Origin: Hofstenia miamia | Lineage: Eukaryota; Xenacoelomorpha; Acoela | Direction: 5' to 3' | DNA: 64,000 nt | Assembly: GCA_004352715.1 (NCBI GenBank) | Contig: SCFE01000086.1 | Location: 483,424 to 547,423 of the forward strand | Shown here: piece after piece, positions 1 through 10,832 of the stretch | Layout: each line of letters begins with the position of its first letter | How positions within the stretch are numbered: position 1 is the stretch's first letter | The notes under the pieces: generated by a model | Database searches by the model: none | Seen by the model: only the letters and a program-made list of their open reading frames with translations | What the model was told of the DNA's origin: nothing | Translations under genes and position numbers: made by a program

Positions 1-238
1 TTGTATTTTCTATTTATTTATTATCTTTATGAAACTTACTGCTTAAGATCAGCAACAATTCAGGAGTGCTTTCACCAGCATGGGGTGACAAGTTGCTTCT
101 GGGGGTCTGTTGATTACCCAGTCCAAATTGTGGACTCATTAAGTTATGTATACAGTTATGTATAAGGAAATAATAAATCTCTCTTTTGTAGTTCAACATG
201 TACATGCACTTATAAAACCTAATACTGTGATGATACCA
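1..238. other. left flank, no gene recognised
   Basis: AT-rich sequence before the first recognisable LTR. A short minus-strand open frame lies here, but it has no recognisable motif and I do not regard it as a gene. Confidence 0.4.
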
Positions 239-620
239 TGCCATTGGCTAGCACGAATATCTGGCAATTACAGATATTTAATAGTGAGCTGAGAGATAAC
301 AATGAAAATGAGAGTTTGTCTTTTCTGAAGTGAGATAGAAATTAAGCAAGTGAGACAAATAGGGTAGCACTAGTCAATAGGTTAAGCACTTTACTTTTTG
401 GATGCTCCTCTTCAGCTTGAAGCCATAGGAATTGGTCATCTTGGATTTTACCTAAAGTAGTTTTGTTACTTGGATGAATTACCAATGTTACATCTATAAG
501 TTAGAAGTTCTATGTTATTCTTTTTCCCGGAATCATGGCTGTTCTGTAAAAGCTATTCAAACCTTCTACAGAGTCAATTAAGTTTCTAGTTAAGTTTCCT
601 TACCAGCCCACGATTCTACA
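239..620 (+). repeat. Ty3/gypsy LTR, first copy (plus)
   Basis: A 382-bp segment that starts TGCCATTGG and ends TTCTACA, so it has TG...CA ends, and it is followed at once by a TGG primer-binding site. The same sequence occurs inverted at 3120-3466, in part at 4467-4752, diverged at 17556-17935, and inverted and diverged at 34505-34837. Boundaries come from comparing these copies; the start is the less certain end. Confidence 0.7.
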
Positions 621-638
621 TGGCGACTTTGACAGGAC
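621..638 (+). other. candidate primer-binding site
   Basis: The 18 bases directly after the LTR begin TGG and correspond to the better-preserved site at 4753-4770. Changes at CG positions account for part of the difference. The priming tRNA was not identified. Confidence 0.55.
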
Positions 639-885
639 ACTGACGTGATAACTGTTTAATCTTTAGTGTTTCTTATGTGGCTGATGTCAACTGTTAAATT
701 TCTTGTTTGTTTTACTTTTACTAGTGCTTTTATACATTGGATTTATTACCAAATACCGCTGTGTTTGTTTTCCCAATTCAGTCTGTTAGTTTTGTTACCT
801 CCTTAAGTGGCTTTTTGCCTTTGTGTGTGTGGAAGTGCTCCTCACTGTCAGTCTTGGAAATTTTTGTTTTATTCTCTAAGTTATC

Positions 886-1275
886 ATGGATTCTAGTCGT
901 ACTGTTATTTACTCTCCTACTTTTGGGACTTCTCCAATTAGAAGCATCCCCTGTGCAAGTGTTGGTAACCAGGACATTACTCCTTGCACTGTTGGATTGT
1001 TACTTCCTTTTTCTCACCCTGGTTTGCCCACTCCAATTACACAAAGGATGGATCAGAATGCCTCGACCCTCCCTTATTGTGATACAAGTGTAATGAGTCC
1101 AGCATTTCATTGAAATCCACGTCGTATCTTGAACACCCAAAATGCTCCTCTGATTCCCCTTTGTCCTCACAGTTATGCTAGTGGTAATGAGCAGTCTACG
1201 CCTCAGATTGATGTGCACCTTGCAGAGATTGAGCACTTGAAGGAAGCGTTGTCACAACAGGTAGCACTGAGGATG
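886..1275 (+). pseudogene. gag 5' fragment, first gypsy copy
   Basis: The N-terminal part of the gypsy Gag, starting MDSSRTVIYSP and closely matching copy A Gag (5161 on). An in-frame TGA at about 1111-1113, where copy A has an arginine codon, interrupts it; the same frame then continues (ILNTQNAP, then the coiled-coil-like LSQQVALRM) to the edge of the gap at 1276. Protein-level similarity to copy A and to the inverted copy at 2276-2695 supports the call. It is a dead fragment. Longer frames that run across the gap consist only of N and mean nothing. Confidence 0.75.
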
Positions 1276-2275
1276 NNNNNNNNNNNNNNNNNNNNNNNNN
1301 NNNNNNNNNNNNNNNNNNNNNNNNNNNNNNNNNNNNNNNNNNNNNNNNNNNNNNNNNNNNNNNNNNNNNNNNNNNNNNNNNNNNNNNNNNNNNNNNNNNN
1401 NNNNNNNNNNNNNNNNNNNNNNNNNNNNNNNNNNNNNNNNNNNNNNNNNNNNNNNNNNNNNNNNNNNNNNNNNNNNNNNNNNNNNNNNNNNNNNNNNNNN
1501 NNNNNNNNNNNNNNNNNNNNNNNNNNNNNNNNNNNNNNNNNNNNNNNNNNNNNNNNNNNNNNNNNNNNNNNNNNNNNNNNNNNNNNNNNNNNNNNNNNNN
1601 NNNNNNNNNNNNNNNNNNNNNNNNNNNNNNNNNNNNNNNNNNNNNNNNNNNNNNNNNNNNNNNNNNNNNNNNNNNNNNNNNNNNNNNNNNNNNNNNNNNN
1701 NNNNNNNNNNNNNNNNNNNNNNNNNNNNNNNNNNNNNNNNNNNNNNNNNNNNNNNNNNNNNNNNNNNNNNNNNNNNNNNNNNNNNNNNNNNNNNNNNNNN
1801 NNNNNNNNNNNNNNNNNNNNNNNNNNNNNNNNNNNNNNNNNNNNNNNNNNNNNNNNNNNNNNNNNNNNNNNNNNNNNNNNNNNNNNNNNNNNNNNNNNNN
1901 NNNNNNNNNNNNNNNNNNNNNNNNNNNNNNNNNNNNNNNNNNNNNNNNNNNNNNNNNNNNNNNNNNNNNNNNNNNNNNNNNNNNNNNNNNNNNNNNNNNN
2001 NNNNNNNNNNNNNNNNNNNNNNNNNNNNNNNNNNNNNNNNNNNNNNNNNNNNNNNNNNNNNNNNNNNNNNNNNNNNNNNNNNNNNNNNNNNNNNNNNNNN
2101 NNNNNNNNNNNNNNNNNNNNNNNNNNNNNNNNNNNNNNNNNNNNNNNNNNNNNNNNNNNNNNNNNNNNNNNNNNNNNNNNNNNNNNNNNNNNNNNNNNNN
2201 NNNNNNNNNNNNNNNNNNNNNNNNNNNNNNNNNNNNNNNNNNNNNNNNNNNNNNNNNNNNNNNNNNNNNNNNNNN
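1276..2275. other. assembly gap of 1000 N
   Basis: Exactly 1000 N, probably a placeholder of unknown true size. The flanks are the same gag region in opposite orientation. Confidence 0.98.
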
Positions 2276-2695
2276 TTGGAGAGACTCTACTTGATGTTTG
2301 CTCTCCATCCTCAGTGCTACCTGTTGTGACAACGCTTCTTTCAAGTGCTCAATCTCCACAAGGTGCACATTAGTCTAAGGCGTGGACTGCTCATTACCAC
2401 TAGCATAACTGTGAGGACGAAGGGGGATCAGAGGAGCATTTTGGGTGTTCAAGATACAACGTGAATTTTGATGAAATGCTGGGCTCATTACACTTGTATC
2501 ACTATAAGGGAGAGTTGATGCATTCTGATCCATCAGTTGTGTATTTGGAGTGGGAGAAACAGGTTGAGAAAAAGGAAGTAACAATCCAACGGTGCAAGGA
2601 GTAACATCCTGGTTACCAACACTTGCACAGGGGATGCTTCTGATTGGAGAAGTCCCAAAAGTAGGAGAATAAACAACAGTACGATTAGAATCCAT
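2276..2695 (-). pseudogene. gag 5' fragment, inverted gypsy copy
   Basis: Read on the minus strand from the ATG at 2695, this is the same Gag N-terminus as at 886-1275. It has scattered differences, so it is not a perfect hairpin artefact. A stop interrupts it near 2375, after which the frame resumes with the EIEHLKEALSQQVALRM stretch up to the gap. Its LTR lies at 3120-3466 and a primer-binding site at 3102-3119. With the plus copy it forms an inverted pair facing the gap. Confidence 0.75.
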
Positions 2696-3101
2696 TATAC
2701 TTTAGAGAACAGAACAATAATTTCTAAAACTGACAGTGGGGAGCACTTCCACACACACAAAAGCAAAAAGCCACTTAAGGAGGTAACAAAACTAACAGAC
2801 TGAATTGGGAAAACAAACACAGCGGTATTTGGTAATAAATCCAATGTATAAAATCACTAGTAAAAGTAAAACAAACAAGAAATTTAACAGTTGACATCAG
2901 CCAAATAAGACACACTAAAGGCTTCACCACCTTCCTTCAAGGGGGAGGAGGTTAATGAATACATTGATAGGTAACTTTCTCTGAAGTTTCACAGCAATCA
3001 GGGGAAACAACTATCCCAGCTGATATGCACCAAAATGAAAAACTAACTAACAACCAAACCATCAAAAGAAAACAACAAGATTAAAGAATTATCATGTCAG
3101 C
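2696..3101 (-). other. gypsy leader between primer-binding site and gag (inverted copy)
   Basis: Untranslated leader matching 639-885 and 4771-5160 in inverted orientation. No separate gene is evident. Confidence 0.6.
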
Positions 3102-3119
3102 GTCCTGTCATGGTCACCA

Positions 3120-3466
3120 TGTAGAATCATGGGCTGGTAGGGAAACTTTACTAGAAACTTAATTGACTCCGCAGAAGGTTTAAATAGCATTTTCAGTACA
3201 GCTATGATTCTGAGAAACAGAGTAACATAGAACTTATAACATAACTTATAGATGGAACATTGGTAATTCATCCAAGTAACAAAACTACTTTAGGTACAAT
3301 CCAAGATGACCAATTCTTATGGCTTCCAGCCGAAGCAGAACATCCCTATTTGTCTCACTTTTTAATTTCTATCTCACTTCAGAAAATACAAACTCTCATT
3401 TTCATTGTTATCTCTCAGCTCACTATTAAATAATCTGTAATTGCCAGATATTTGTGCTAGCCAACA
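3120..3466 (-). repeat. Ty3/gypsy LTR, inverted copy
   Basis: On the minus strand it starts TGTTGGCTAGCAC at the gap edge (3466) and ends TTCTACA at 3120, followed by a TGG-starting primer-binding site at 3119-3102. It matches the LTR at 239-620. Confidence 0.75.
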
Positions 3467-4466
3467 NNNNNNNNNNNNNNNNNNNNNNNNNNNNNNNNNN
3501 NNNNNNNNNNNNNNNNNNNNNNNNNNNNNNNNNNNNNNNNNNNNNNNNNNNNNNNNNNNNNNNNNNNNNNNNNNNNNNNNNNNNNNNNNNNNNNNNNNNN
3601 NNNNNNNNNNNNNNNNNNNNNNNNNNNNNNNNNNNNNNNNNNNNNNNNNNNNNNNNNNNNNNNNNNNNNNNNNNNNNNNNNNNNNNNNNNNNNNNNNNNN
3701 NNNNNNNNNNNNNNNNNNNNNNNNNNNNNNNNNNNNNNNNNNNNNNNNNNNNNNNNNNNNNNNNNNNNNNNNNNNNNNNNNNNNNNNNNNNNNNNNNNNN
3801 NNNNNNNNNNNNNNNNNNNNNNNNNNNNNNNNNNNNNNNNNNNNNNNNNNNNNNNNNNNNNNNNNNNNNNNNNNNNNNNNNNNNNNNNNNNNNNNNNNNN
3901 NNNNNNNNNNNNNNNNNNNNNNNNNNNNNNNNNNNNNNNNNNNNNNNNNNNNNNNNNNNNNNNNNNNNNNNNNNNNNNNNNNNNNNNNNNNNNNNNNNNN
4001 NNNNNNNNNNNNNNNNNNNNNNNNNNNNNNNNNNNNNNNNNNNNNNNNNNNNNNNNNNNNNNNNNNNNNNNNNNNNNNNNNNNNNNNNNNNNNNNNNNNN
4101 NNNNNNNNNNNNNNNNNNNNNNNNNNNNNNNNNNNNNNNNNNNNNNNNNNNNNNNNNNNNNNNNNNNNNNNNNNNNNNNNNNNNNNNNNNNNNNNNNNNN
4201 NNNNNNNNNNNNNNNNNNNNNNNNNNNNNNNNNNNNNNNNNNNNNNNNNNNNNNNNNNNNNNNNNNNNNNNNNNNNNNNNNNNNNNNNNNNNNNNNNNNN
4301 NNNNNNNNNNNNNNNNNNNNNNNNNNNNNNNNNNNNNNNNNNNNNNNNNNNNNNNNNNNNNNNNNNNNNNNNNNNNNNNNNNNNNNNNNNNNNNNNNNNN
4401 NNNNNNNNNNNNNNNNNNNNNNNNNNNNNNNNNNNNNNNNNNNNNNNNNNNNNNNNNNNNNNNNNN
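3467..4466. other. assembly gap of 1000 N
   Basis: Exactly 1000 N. Sequence on both sides is gypsy LTR, so the start of copy A's 5' LTR is missing here. Confidence 0.98.
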
Positions 4467-4752
4467 GATAGAAATTAAGCAAGTGAGACAAATAGGGTAG
4501 GTCAATAGGTTAAGTTAAGCACTTTACTTCTGGATGTTCCGCTTTGGCTGGAAGCCATAGGAATTGGTCATCTCGGTTCTTACCTAAGAGTAGTTCTGTT
4601 ACTTGGATGAATTACCAATGTTAGATCTATATGTTATAAGTTCTCTGTTAACCTGTTTCTGGAATCGTGGCTGTTCAGTAAACGCTATTCAAACCTTTTG
4701 TGGAGTCAATTAAGTTTCTAGCTAAGTTTTCCTCCCAGCCACCAATTCTACA
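4467..4752 (+). repeat. 5' LTR of gypsy copy A (partial)
   Basis: The 3' three-quarters of the LTR, matching 335-620. It ends TTCTACA directly before a TGGCGCCC primer-binding site. The beginning lies in the gap. Confidence 0.8.
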
Positions 4753-4770
4753 TGGCGCCCGTGACAGGAC
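4753..4770 (+). other. primer-binding site, gypsy copy A
   Basis: TGGCGCCCGTGACAGGAC follows the LTR end with no spacer. The TGGCGCC start is typical of retroelement primer sites complementary to a tRNA 3' end. I do not assign the tRNA. Confidence 0.7.
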
Positions 4771-5160
4771 GCTGACGTGATAACTGTTTAACCCTGTCGT
4801 TTCTTTTGATGGTTTGGCGGTGAGTTTGTTTTCGTTTTGGTACGTACTATCATTTTGAGACTTCATGGAAAGTCAACCATTGATGTATTCACTAGCTTCC
4901 TCACCCTCGAAGGATGATGACACCAATTCTGCGTTTCTTATTTGGCTGATGTCAACTGTGTTAAATCTCTTGTTTGTTTTACTTGTTACTAGTGCTTCTA
5001 CGTTGTTGGATTTATTACCAAGTACTGCCATATCCATTTCTTCCCTTTTCGGGCTGCTAATCACTGTTACCCCTTGTAAGTATTCTTGCTTCGTTCTCGT
5101 GTGAATGGGAGTGCTCCCATTGTCGGTTCTGGAAATTTTTGTTTTCTTCTTTTTACCCCC
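4771..5160 (+). other. gypsy copy A leader
   Basis: About 390 bases between primer-binding site and gag. A short open frame (4865-5104, starting MESQPLMYS, with a hydrophobic stretch) lies here, but the first plus copy lacks its beginning, so I treat it as leader rather than a gene. A spliced upstream exon is possible and untested. Confidence 0.5.
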
Positions 5161-6930
5161 ATGGATTCTAGTTTAAGTCGTACTGTAGTTTATTCTCCTA
5201 CTTTTGGGACTCCTCCCTCACGGAGTGTCCCCTGTGCAAGCGCTGGTAGCCCGGACGCTGCCCCTTGCACCGTTGGATCTTTGTTGAATTTTTGTCCTCT
5301 GACTTCCCCTACTGTTCAGGGAATGGATGAAAGCCACAACGCCTCCACTATCCCGTATAGTAACGCCAACACAAGTCCGTCATTCCATAGAAACCCGCAA
5401 CGCATATTGAACACTCAGAATGCTCCACCCATTCCTCTGCGCCCTCGTAGTTACGCTGGTGGTCATGAACAGCAATCCATACCTCACTTCAATGTCCGTC
5501 TAGCCGAAATTGATCATTTGTGGGATGAGTTATCACAGCAAGTAGCTCTACGAATGGAAAGTGAGCGCCAGGTCGAGTCCCTGCAAGCTGAGTTGAACAC
5601 TCAACATGTGGCATACCAGCGCATGGAGAGGCAGATGCTGGAGTCAACTTTTGCTCTCGAGTTGCAAATTCACGAACTGAAAAACTCTATGGACAAATTG
5701 AGTCGAAGAGAGGATAGCTCACCTCCTCGATGTAATCAAACCAATGAATACGTTACTCACGTCGCGCTAAATGAGGCCTTGGACGAATTAGCTGAGAGAG
5801 TAATAGGCCGAGTGGTCCAGCTCGTTGGTGTGAATCAGCCTCCTTCAGTTTCTCCTCTGTGTGGAGTGTCCTTGCCTATGCCATCTGCCACATCACCTTC
5901 ACACAGTCAGCCCACCTTTGCTCAGGCGGCTCTCACTCAAGTCGCTACTTTAACCACTGGAGCTACTCCTCAGACTGACTACGTTCAATCGTTACCTGAT
6001 CCCGTAAGTACAGTTGTTGTTCCTGCATATAAAGAGCAGCACATTAGCGATATCAGTCTGGCCAATGATCCTCAGTATAGGCCGAGGTACCGACAGTCAA
6101 TTCTCCCTCTCGAGTCCCATGGGCAGATACCAGTATACAGCAAGCACTCTGTTCTACCCAGGTTCACAATGCAAATCGACGCCATCGCCCAGTCCTTCAA
6201 CGAGTGGTTTTTTCTATTCGAACTAACTATGAAACAACATAAGAATTCTCAAGAGACCGCCGTGTCGCAGTTCCCCTTGTATCTCAGTGGGTTGGCGTAC
6301 AACCAGTATATGATGCTTGACCGAAACATCAAAACCGACTATCAGATGCTGGTGGGATTTTTCGAAGACCACTATCAAGTGCCACACATAAAACACCAAT
6401 ATAAGACGCTTCTGTGCGACATGTCTTTCCAGTTTGGTGACAACATCAGAAATTACATATCCCAAGTTGAACGCCTGTTCCGCCTGAGCAGCTTGTCAAA
6501 AGAGTATTCCAAACATGATTTGTTCTCATACATTTGTCGAGGTTTCCCTGTGTCAATCAGAAATCGGCTGGAAGTCAGGTGCGATCCTGAGGACAGCCTC
6601 CACGAAATAATCCGTAAGGCTATCAGCGTGGTATACATGCTTCAAAACTCACAACGTATCAACAGTGACATTACGAAATTCTCCGGCGTGCCAGGGACGA
6701 AAAATTTTGAAATCAGAAAGCCTGGTAAGAAAATGTTTGACTTGTCATCGGTGTGATGCTATACGTGTGGGGACAAAGGACATCTGAAGTCCCAATGTAA
6801 GGCAAAGATCCAGCTTGTTGCCAATGGCGAGGGCTTTATTATTGATGAACCTTCCAACGAAGCCTTGTGTGTTGACGACTTAGTCGATCTTGATACCTAT
6901 CAGCCTACCGCATCGCCAGATTTAAATTAG
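5161..6930 (+). pseudogene. gag: gag of Ty3/gypsy copy A, one in-frame TGA
   Basis: Gag forms the retroelement particle and binds its RNA. The frame has about 590 codons. It starts at the ATG at 5161, shared with both fragment copies. The N-terminal third is Pro/Ser/Thr-rich; a coiled-coil-like stretch follows at residues about 115-185 (EIDHLWDELSQQ..., ESTFALELQIHEL). A capsid-like region lies at about 330-500 (FNEWFFLFELTM, FPLYLSGLAYN). A TGA at 6754-6756 falls just before a CCHC knuckle, CYTCGDKGHLKSQC (CX2CX4HX4C), and the frame then runs to TAG at 6928-6930. The TGA probably replaced an arginine CGA. Pol overlaps the end in the -1 frame. Confidence 0.85.
6921..6927 (+). promoter_or_regulatory. 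candidate -1 ribosomal frameshift site between gag and pol
   Basis: TTTAAAT is read in the gag frame as T TTA AAT, a canonical X XXY YYZ heptamer, directly before the gag TAG. The pol frame opens just upstream and is the -1 frame. Five bases (TAGTT) separate it from a GC-rich segment, GGAGCGCCGCCTCC, that could form a short stem. Position, register and spacing all fit programmed -1 frameshifting; function is inferred. Confidence 0.7.
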
Positions 6931-9900
6931 TTGGAGCGCCGCCTCCTGGAAAACGTGCACAAGATCACCACGTCTTAGTGATCACTCAGCTAATTCGAAA
7001 AAATTTAATACCAATTGAATTGAACGGAAACATCTTTAATGCCACAGTAGATACAGGAGCAGCAGCCTCCATCATCAGCGACGAATGTTGCAAGGAATTG
7101 TGTTTCAATTGAGACTCACTGGATCCCTCTAATGCGAAGTTGATAGACGCCTCCGGAAACCCACTGTCTTTGAAGGGAAAGATAACTGACGCCTCGATAA
7201 GAATCCACTCGGAGCCTTTCGAGGTCGACTTGTTGGTAGTGGACACGTCAAATCACCGTCTACCCTATGATCTCATCTTAGGAAACGATTTTTTGGAACG
7301 GAATTCCTGTGTTATTGATTTCAAGAACAGTACTATATCTATCAAAGACCAGGAGGCAACTCAATTGGTCACGGTTCCCGAAAAGGAGGTCGTCTTTGAC
7401 TTAGATGAGCCCATACTCCTTGAGCCAAAGCATTGGATGAGGGTCGCAGTCTCATCGAATGCCAGCATTAATGGGGATGTCATGATAGCAGGGCACAAAG
7501 GTAAATACTTCCGCGGAGTCTCTTTCTCACCGGATTTATGCAAAGTAACCAAAGGAAAATCGCACGTAACGGTTCCCCATGCGTCACCTTCTGTAGTAAA
7601 AATTGGAGTCCATCAGTTACAATTGATTGGAGTGCCGGTAAAAGTTGAGATTGTTCCTGTCACTTGTTTGCTGATATGCACTGCCGTGCACAACATCGAA
7701 GCTCCCTCGCATCCGGTCAGGGTGCCCACGGTTACCGGGAACTCTCATCCGCATCTGAGCCAAGCAGAGAGAAGGTCTCTGGCATCTCTGCTTTACAGCA
7801 AGCACGACGTATTCAACTACGGTGCCATCAGTGTTGGACAGGCGGTCGGCAAAGAACACACCATCGAGCTAAAACATGATCAACCAATTCGTTTGCCTGT
7901 GCGTCGTGTACCAGAGAACCTGAAACACGAATATGAAAAAATATTAAGCGACCTACTTGAAAGTGGAATTATACAAGGGAGCAACAGCCCCTATGCCGCA
8001 CCCACCATGTTTATTCGCCAAGGTGAAAAGTATAGGCTGTGCATCAACTTCCGCAAGCTGAACGACATCACAGTTAAGGACGCGTACCCCCTGCCAAGGA
8101 TCGAAGATCTCCTTTATGATGCAAGTAGATACAAATTTTTCTCATGCTTAGATCTATGCAAGGCGTACTGGCAGGTGCTGATGCGCCCTTCCAACATTGC
8201 TAAAACTGCATTCATCACCCCCTACGGGTTATACGAGTGGAAGTACATGGCCTTTGGCCTGTGTAACGCACCAGCTACCTTCCAACGATACGTCACTAAG
8301 ATTCTGAAAGATGGTGCGAACCTCCTTGAACCAGGCATATCAGCCTATATCGACGATATCTTGGTCGCGAGCCACACTTTTGAAGAGCATCTGGAGAAGC
8401 TTGGTCGAACCCTAGACTTACTACAGAGATCAGGACTCAAAGTGAATGGAACCAAATGCACCTTAGTTCAAACCAAAGTAACCTTTCTGGGTCGTGTGGT
8501 TGAACCGGGAAAAATCTCAATTAAGAACAACGCGAAAGATTTTCTGGACAAAATAGAGACGCCAAAAACCCGCCAAGATGTCCAGCATTTAATGGGCTTC
8601 TTAAACTACTATGGTATGTTTATTCCTGACCTGGCTAACAAGACGAGAACGATCTCGAACCTATTGAAAAAGTCCACCGAATTTAAATGGACGTGGCAAG
8701 AGCAAGAAGCTCTTGATGGAATAAAGAAGGAACTCAAGAAAATACCATCTCTGAACACACCGGATTACTCCAAAGACTTCATCATCGACTGCAACGCTAG
8801 TGCAGTAGCGATCAGCGGAATCCTTAGCCAGGATGTCAATGGGATCAAGAGTCCCATCCAGTACTTCAGTCGGAAACTTCGGGCATCCAAAAAGAATTAT
8901 GGCGCCACAAAGTGCGAGATGCTTGCACTCGTCGAGTCTCTAAAAAAGTTTCGCTATTTCATACTTGGTCACAAGTTCACAGTGCGGACCAACAACAGCA
9001 CACTGGCCTGGCTGAAGAAGTTCAGTGGCGACAAATCAAACATCGTTGCCAGATGGATAGAGTACCTCAATGACTTTATGTTCACAGTTAAGCATCGCCC
9101 CGGGAGGCTCCACTTGAACGCAGATTACTGGACGGCTCTCCTGAGCTACGAGCGTGATCTAAGGAAACCAGGTGGTGAACAGGTTCCTTTTTCTTTCATC
9201 CCACACACTGAATATCAACTGATACCAGAAATAAACGCTGACCAGAACAGAAAGCTGATCCTCGCCATCTTAATGCGAGAAGAAATCTCAGAGGAAGAGA
9301 TAATCCGCCACCAACATCGCGATTGGATATTAGACCAAATAATGAAAAGGATGAGAGACCCGTACTTTCCCACCTCCCCGGAGGTGAACCGATACTTCCA
9401 CCGCTACAACTGGCAAGTCACCGACAAAGGTCTGTTGTACGCCAAGAGTAAAAACAACAATCGCCTCGCCATCCCGGAGTATTTTAAATGGGACCTAGTA
9501 CGGAGAGTCCACGAACGAGGCCACCTAGGCATTCTACAAACGGAGAAGACGTTCAACTCCCATTATGTCACCACAGGAATACGCGCAACAGTAACGGACG
9601 TTATCAATAAATGCGAAAAGTGCCTATTGAACAACATCCACCACTTCCCTCAGCAACGAGCTGAGATGGAATCAAGATCTGCCGAAAGTCCTAACGAATT
9701 AGTGCACATCGATCTGGAGCAGTTATCTAAAGATGATGAGGGCTTCCAATATTTACTCATAATAGTCGACCACTTCACCAAGTTTGCCCAGATTATTCCC
9801 TTGAACAGCACGACCACGGAGGTGGTGGCTGAGAAGATCCTTAAAGAGTGGATCCTAAAATATGGCCCCATGCGCAAACTTGTCTCAGACAGAGGTCCGC

Positions 9901-10832
9901 AGTTCTAAAGCAACCTCCTGCGCGCTTTGATGAAAGAACTAGAAATAATACACAAACTAACAATGGCTTACCATCATCAAGCAAATGGTTTGGTGGAAAG
10001 GCTGAATCGGACACTCATCAAGCTGATCCGAGTAGCGCTGTCCCGAGCCGCTGGCAAACAATGGAAACGCATTATGGAATGTGTCGAATACTTCTACAAC
10101 ACCTCGGTTCATACAACAACTGGCATCAGTCCCTTCAAAGCTATGTTTGGCAGAGAGGCTGCTACGTCCTTAGCAATGATGTTTCCCAAATACACGGAGA
10201 GTGGTGTCGAAAACTATGTCAATAGATTGATGAATGATATGCAACAAATCCATCTAATGATCTGTCAGAATACTAATCAGTCCAGCATCCGGCAAAAGAA
10301 AACTTTCAATAAGAAACTGTACGGTGAACCGCACAAACACGGTGATAAAGTCTTTGCGTATCTACCTCGAATTATTACAGATAGTCATCAAGTAAGGAAG
10401 CTCGCTAACGATTGGCAGGGCCCCTTTACCATCGAAAAAGTGCTTGATCATAACACCTATACCTTAAACAACGGTAAAACTGTACACTTTCAAAGGCTTA
10501 AGAGAGCCATAAAGGACATTGAGCACGTAATTATAGATGATAATAATGAATTTACCCTAGTAGATAACGGTGTCGATGTGTATGAAAAATAGGAAAATTT
10601 AACTAGATTTTCCCAGGAGGATTTCTCCGACACCGAGTACAATTGTAACGATATTAATACTGAGAATCTAGAAACACGTACGCTCCCCCCAAGAAGGGCG
10701 AGAACTACTTACAATCCCAACATTTGGGATTTAAACCTTATCACTGCATTTAGGAATGAAAAAGACAAGTCGAAAACGAGAGTCGCCAGCTCCACCTGTC
10801 CGCTGTCGAGTGAGAAGGAGGATGGAAGGTAG
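6921..10832 (+). pseudogene. pol: pol polyprotein of Ty3/gypsy copy A (PR-RT-RH-IN), three in-frame stops
   Basis: The replication polyprotein, about 1300 codons in one frame. Protease: DTGAAASII with DTG at 7050-7058. [33 protein letters not shown] and the catalytic YIDD at 8346-8357. RNase H is at about 8750-9060; two expected catalytic Asp positions are Asn (DCNAS and TNNS), while copy B has Asp at both. Integrase: HHCC finger (HERGHLG...CEKCLLN, about 9510-9635), Asp in VHIDLEQ and VSDRGPQF, Glu in ANGLVERLN, then a C-terminal GPF module (WQGPFTIEKVLD). Stops: TGA 7110-7112, TAA 9906-9908, TAG 10590-10592; copy B is open at the last two. Confidence 0.92.

Noticed and set aside
1129-2373. 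Long frames on both strands across the N gaps (also at 3426-4505, 11792-13138, 15660-16775, 20717-21157)
   Set aside because: They are open only because N has no stop codons.
10756-10821. Earlier ATG for ORF3 at 10756
   Set aside because: It lies inside pol coding sequence; the ATG at 10822 overlapping the pol stop is kept in both copies.
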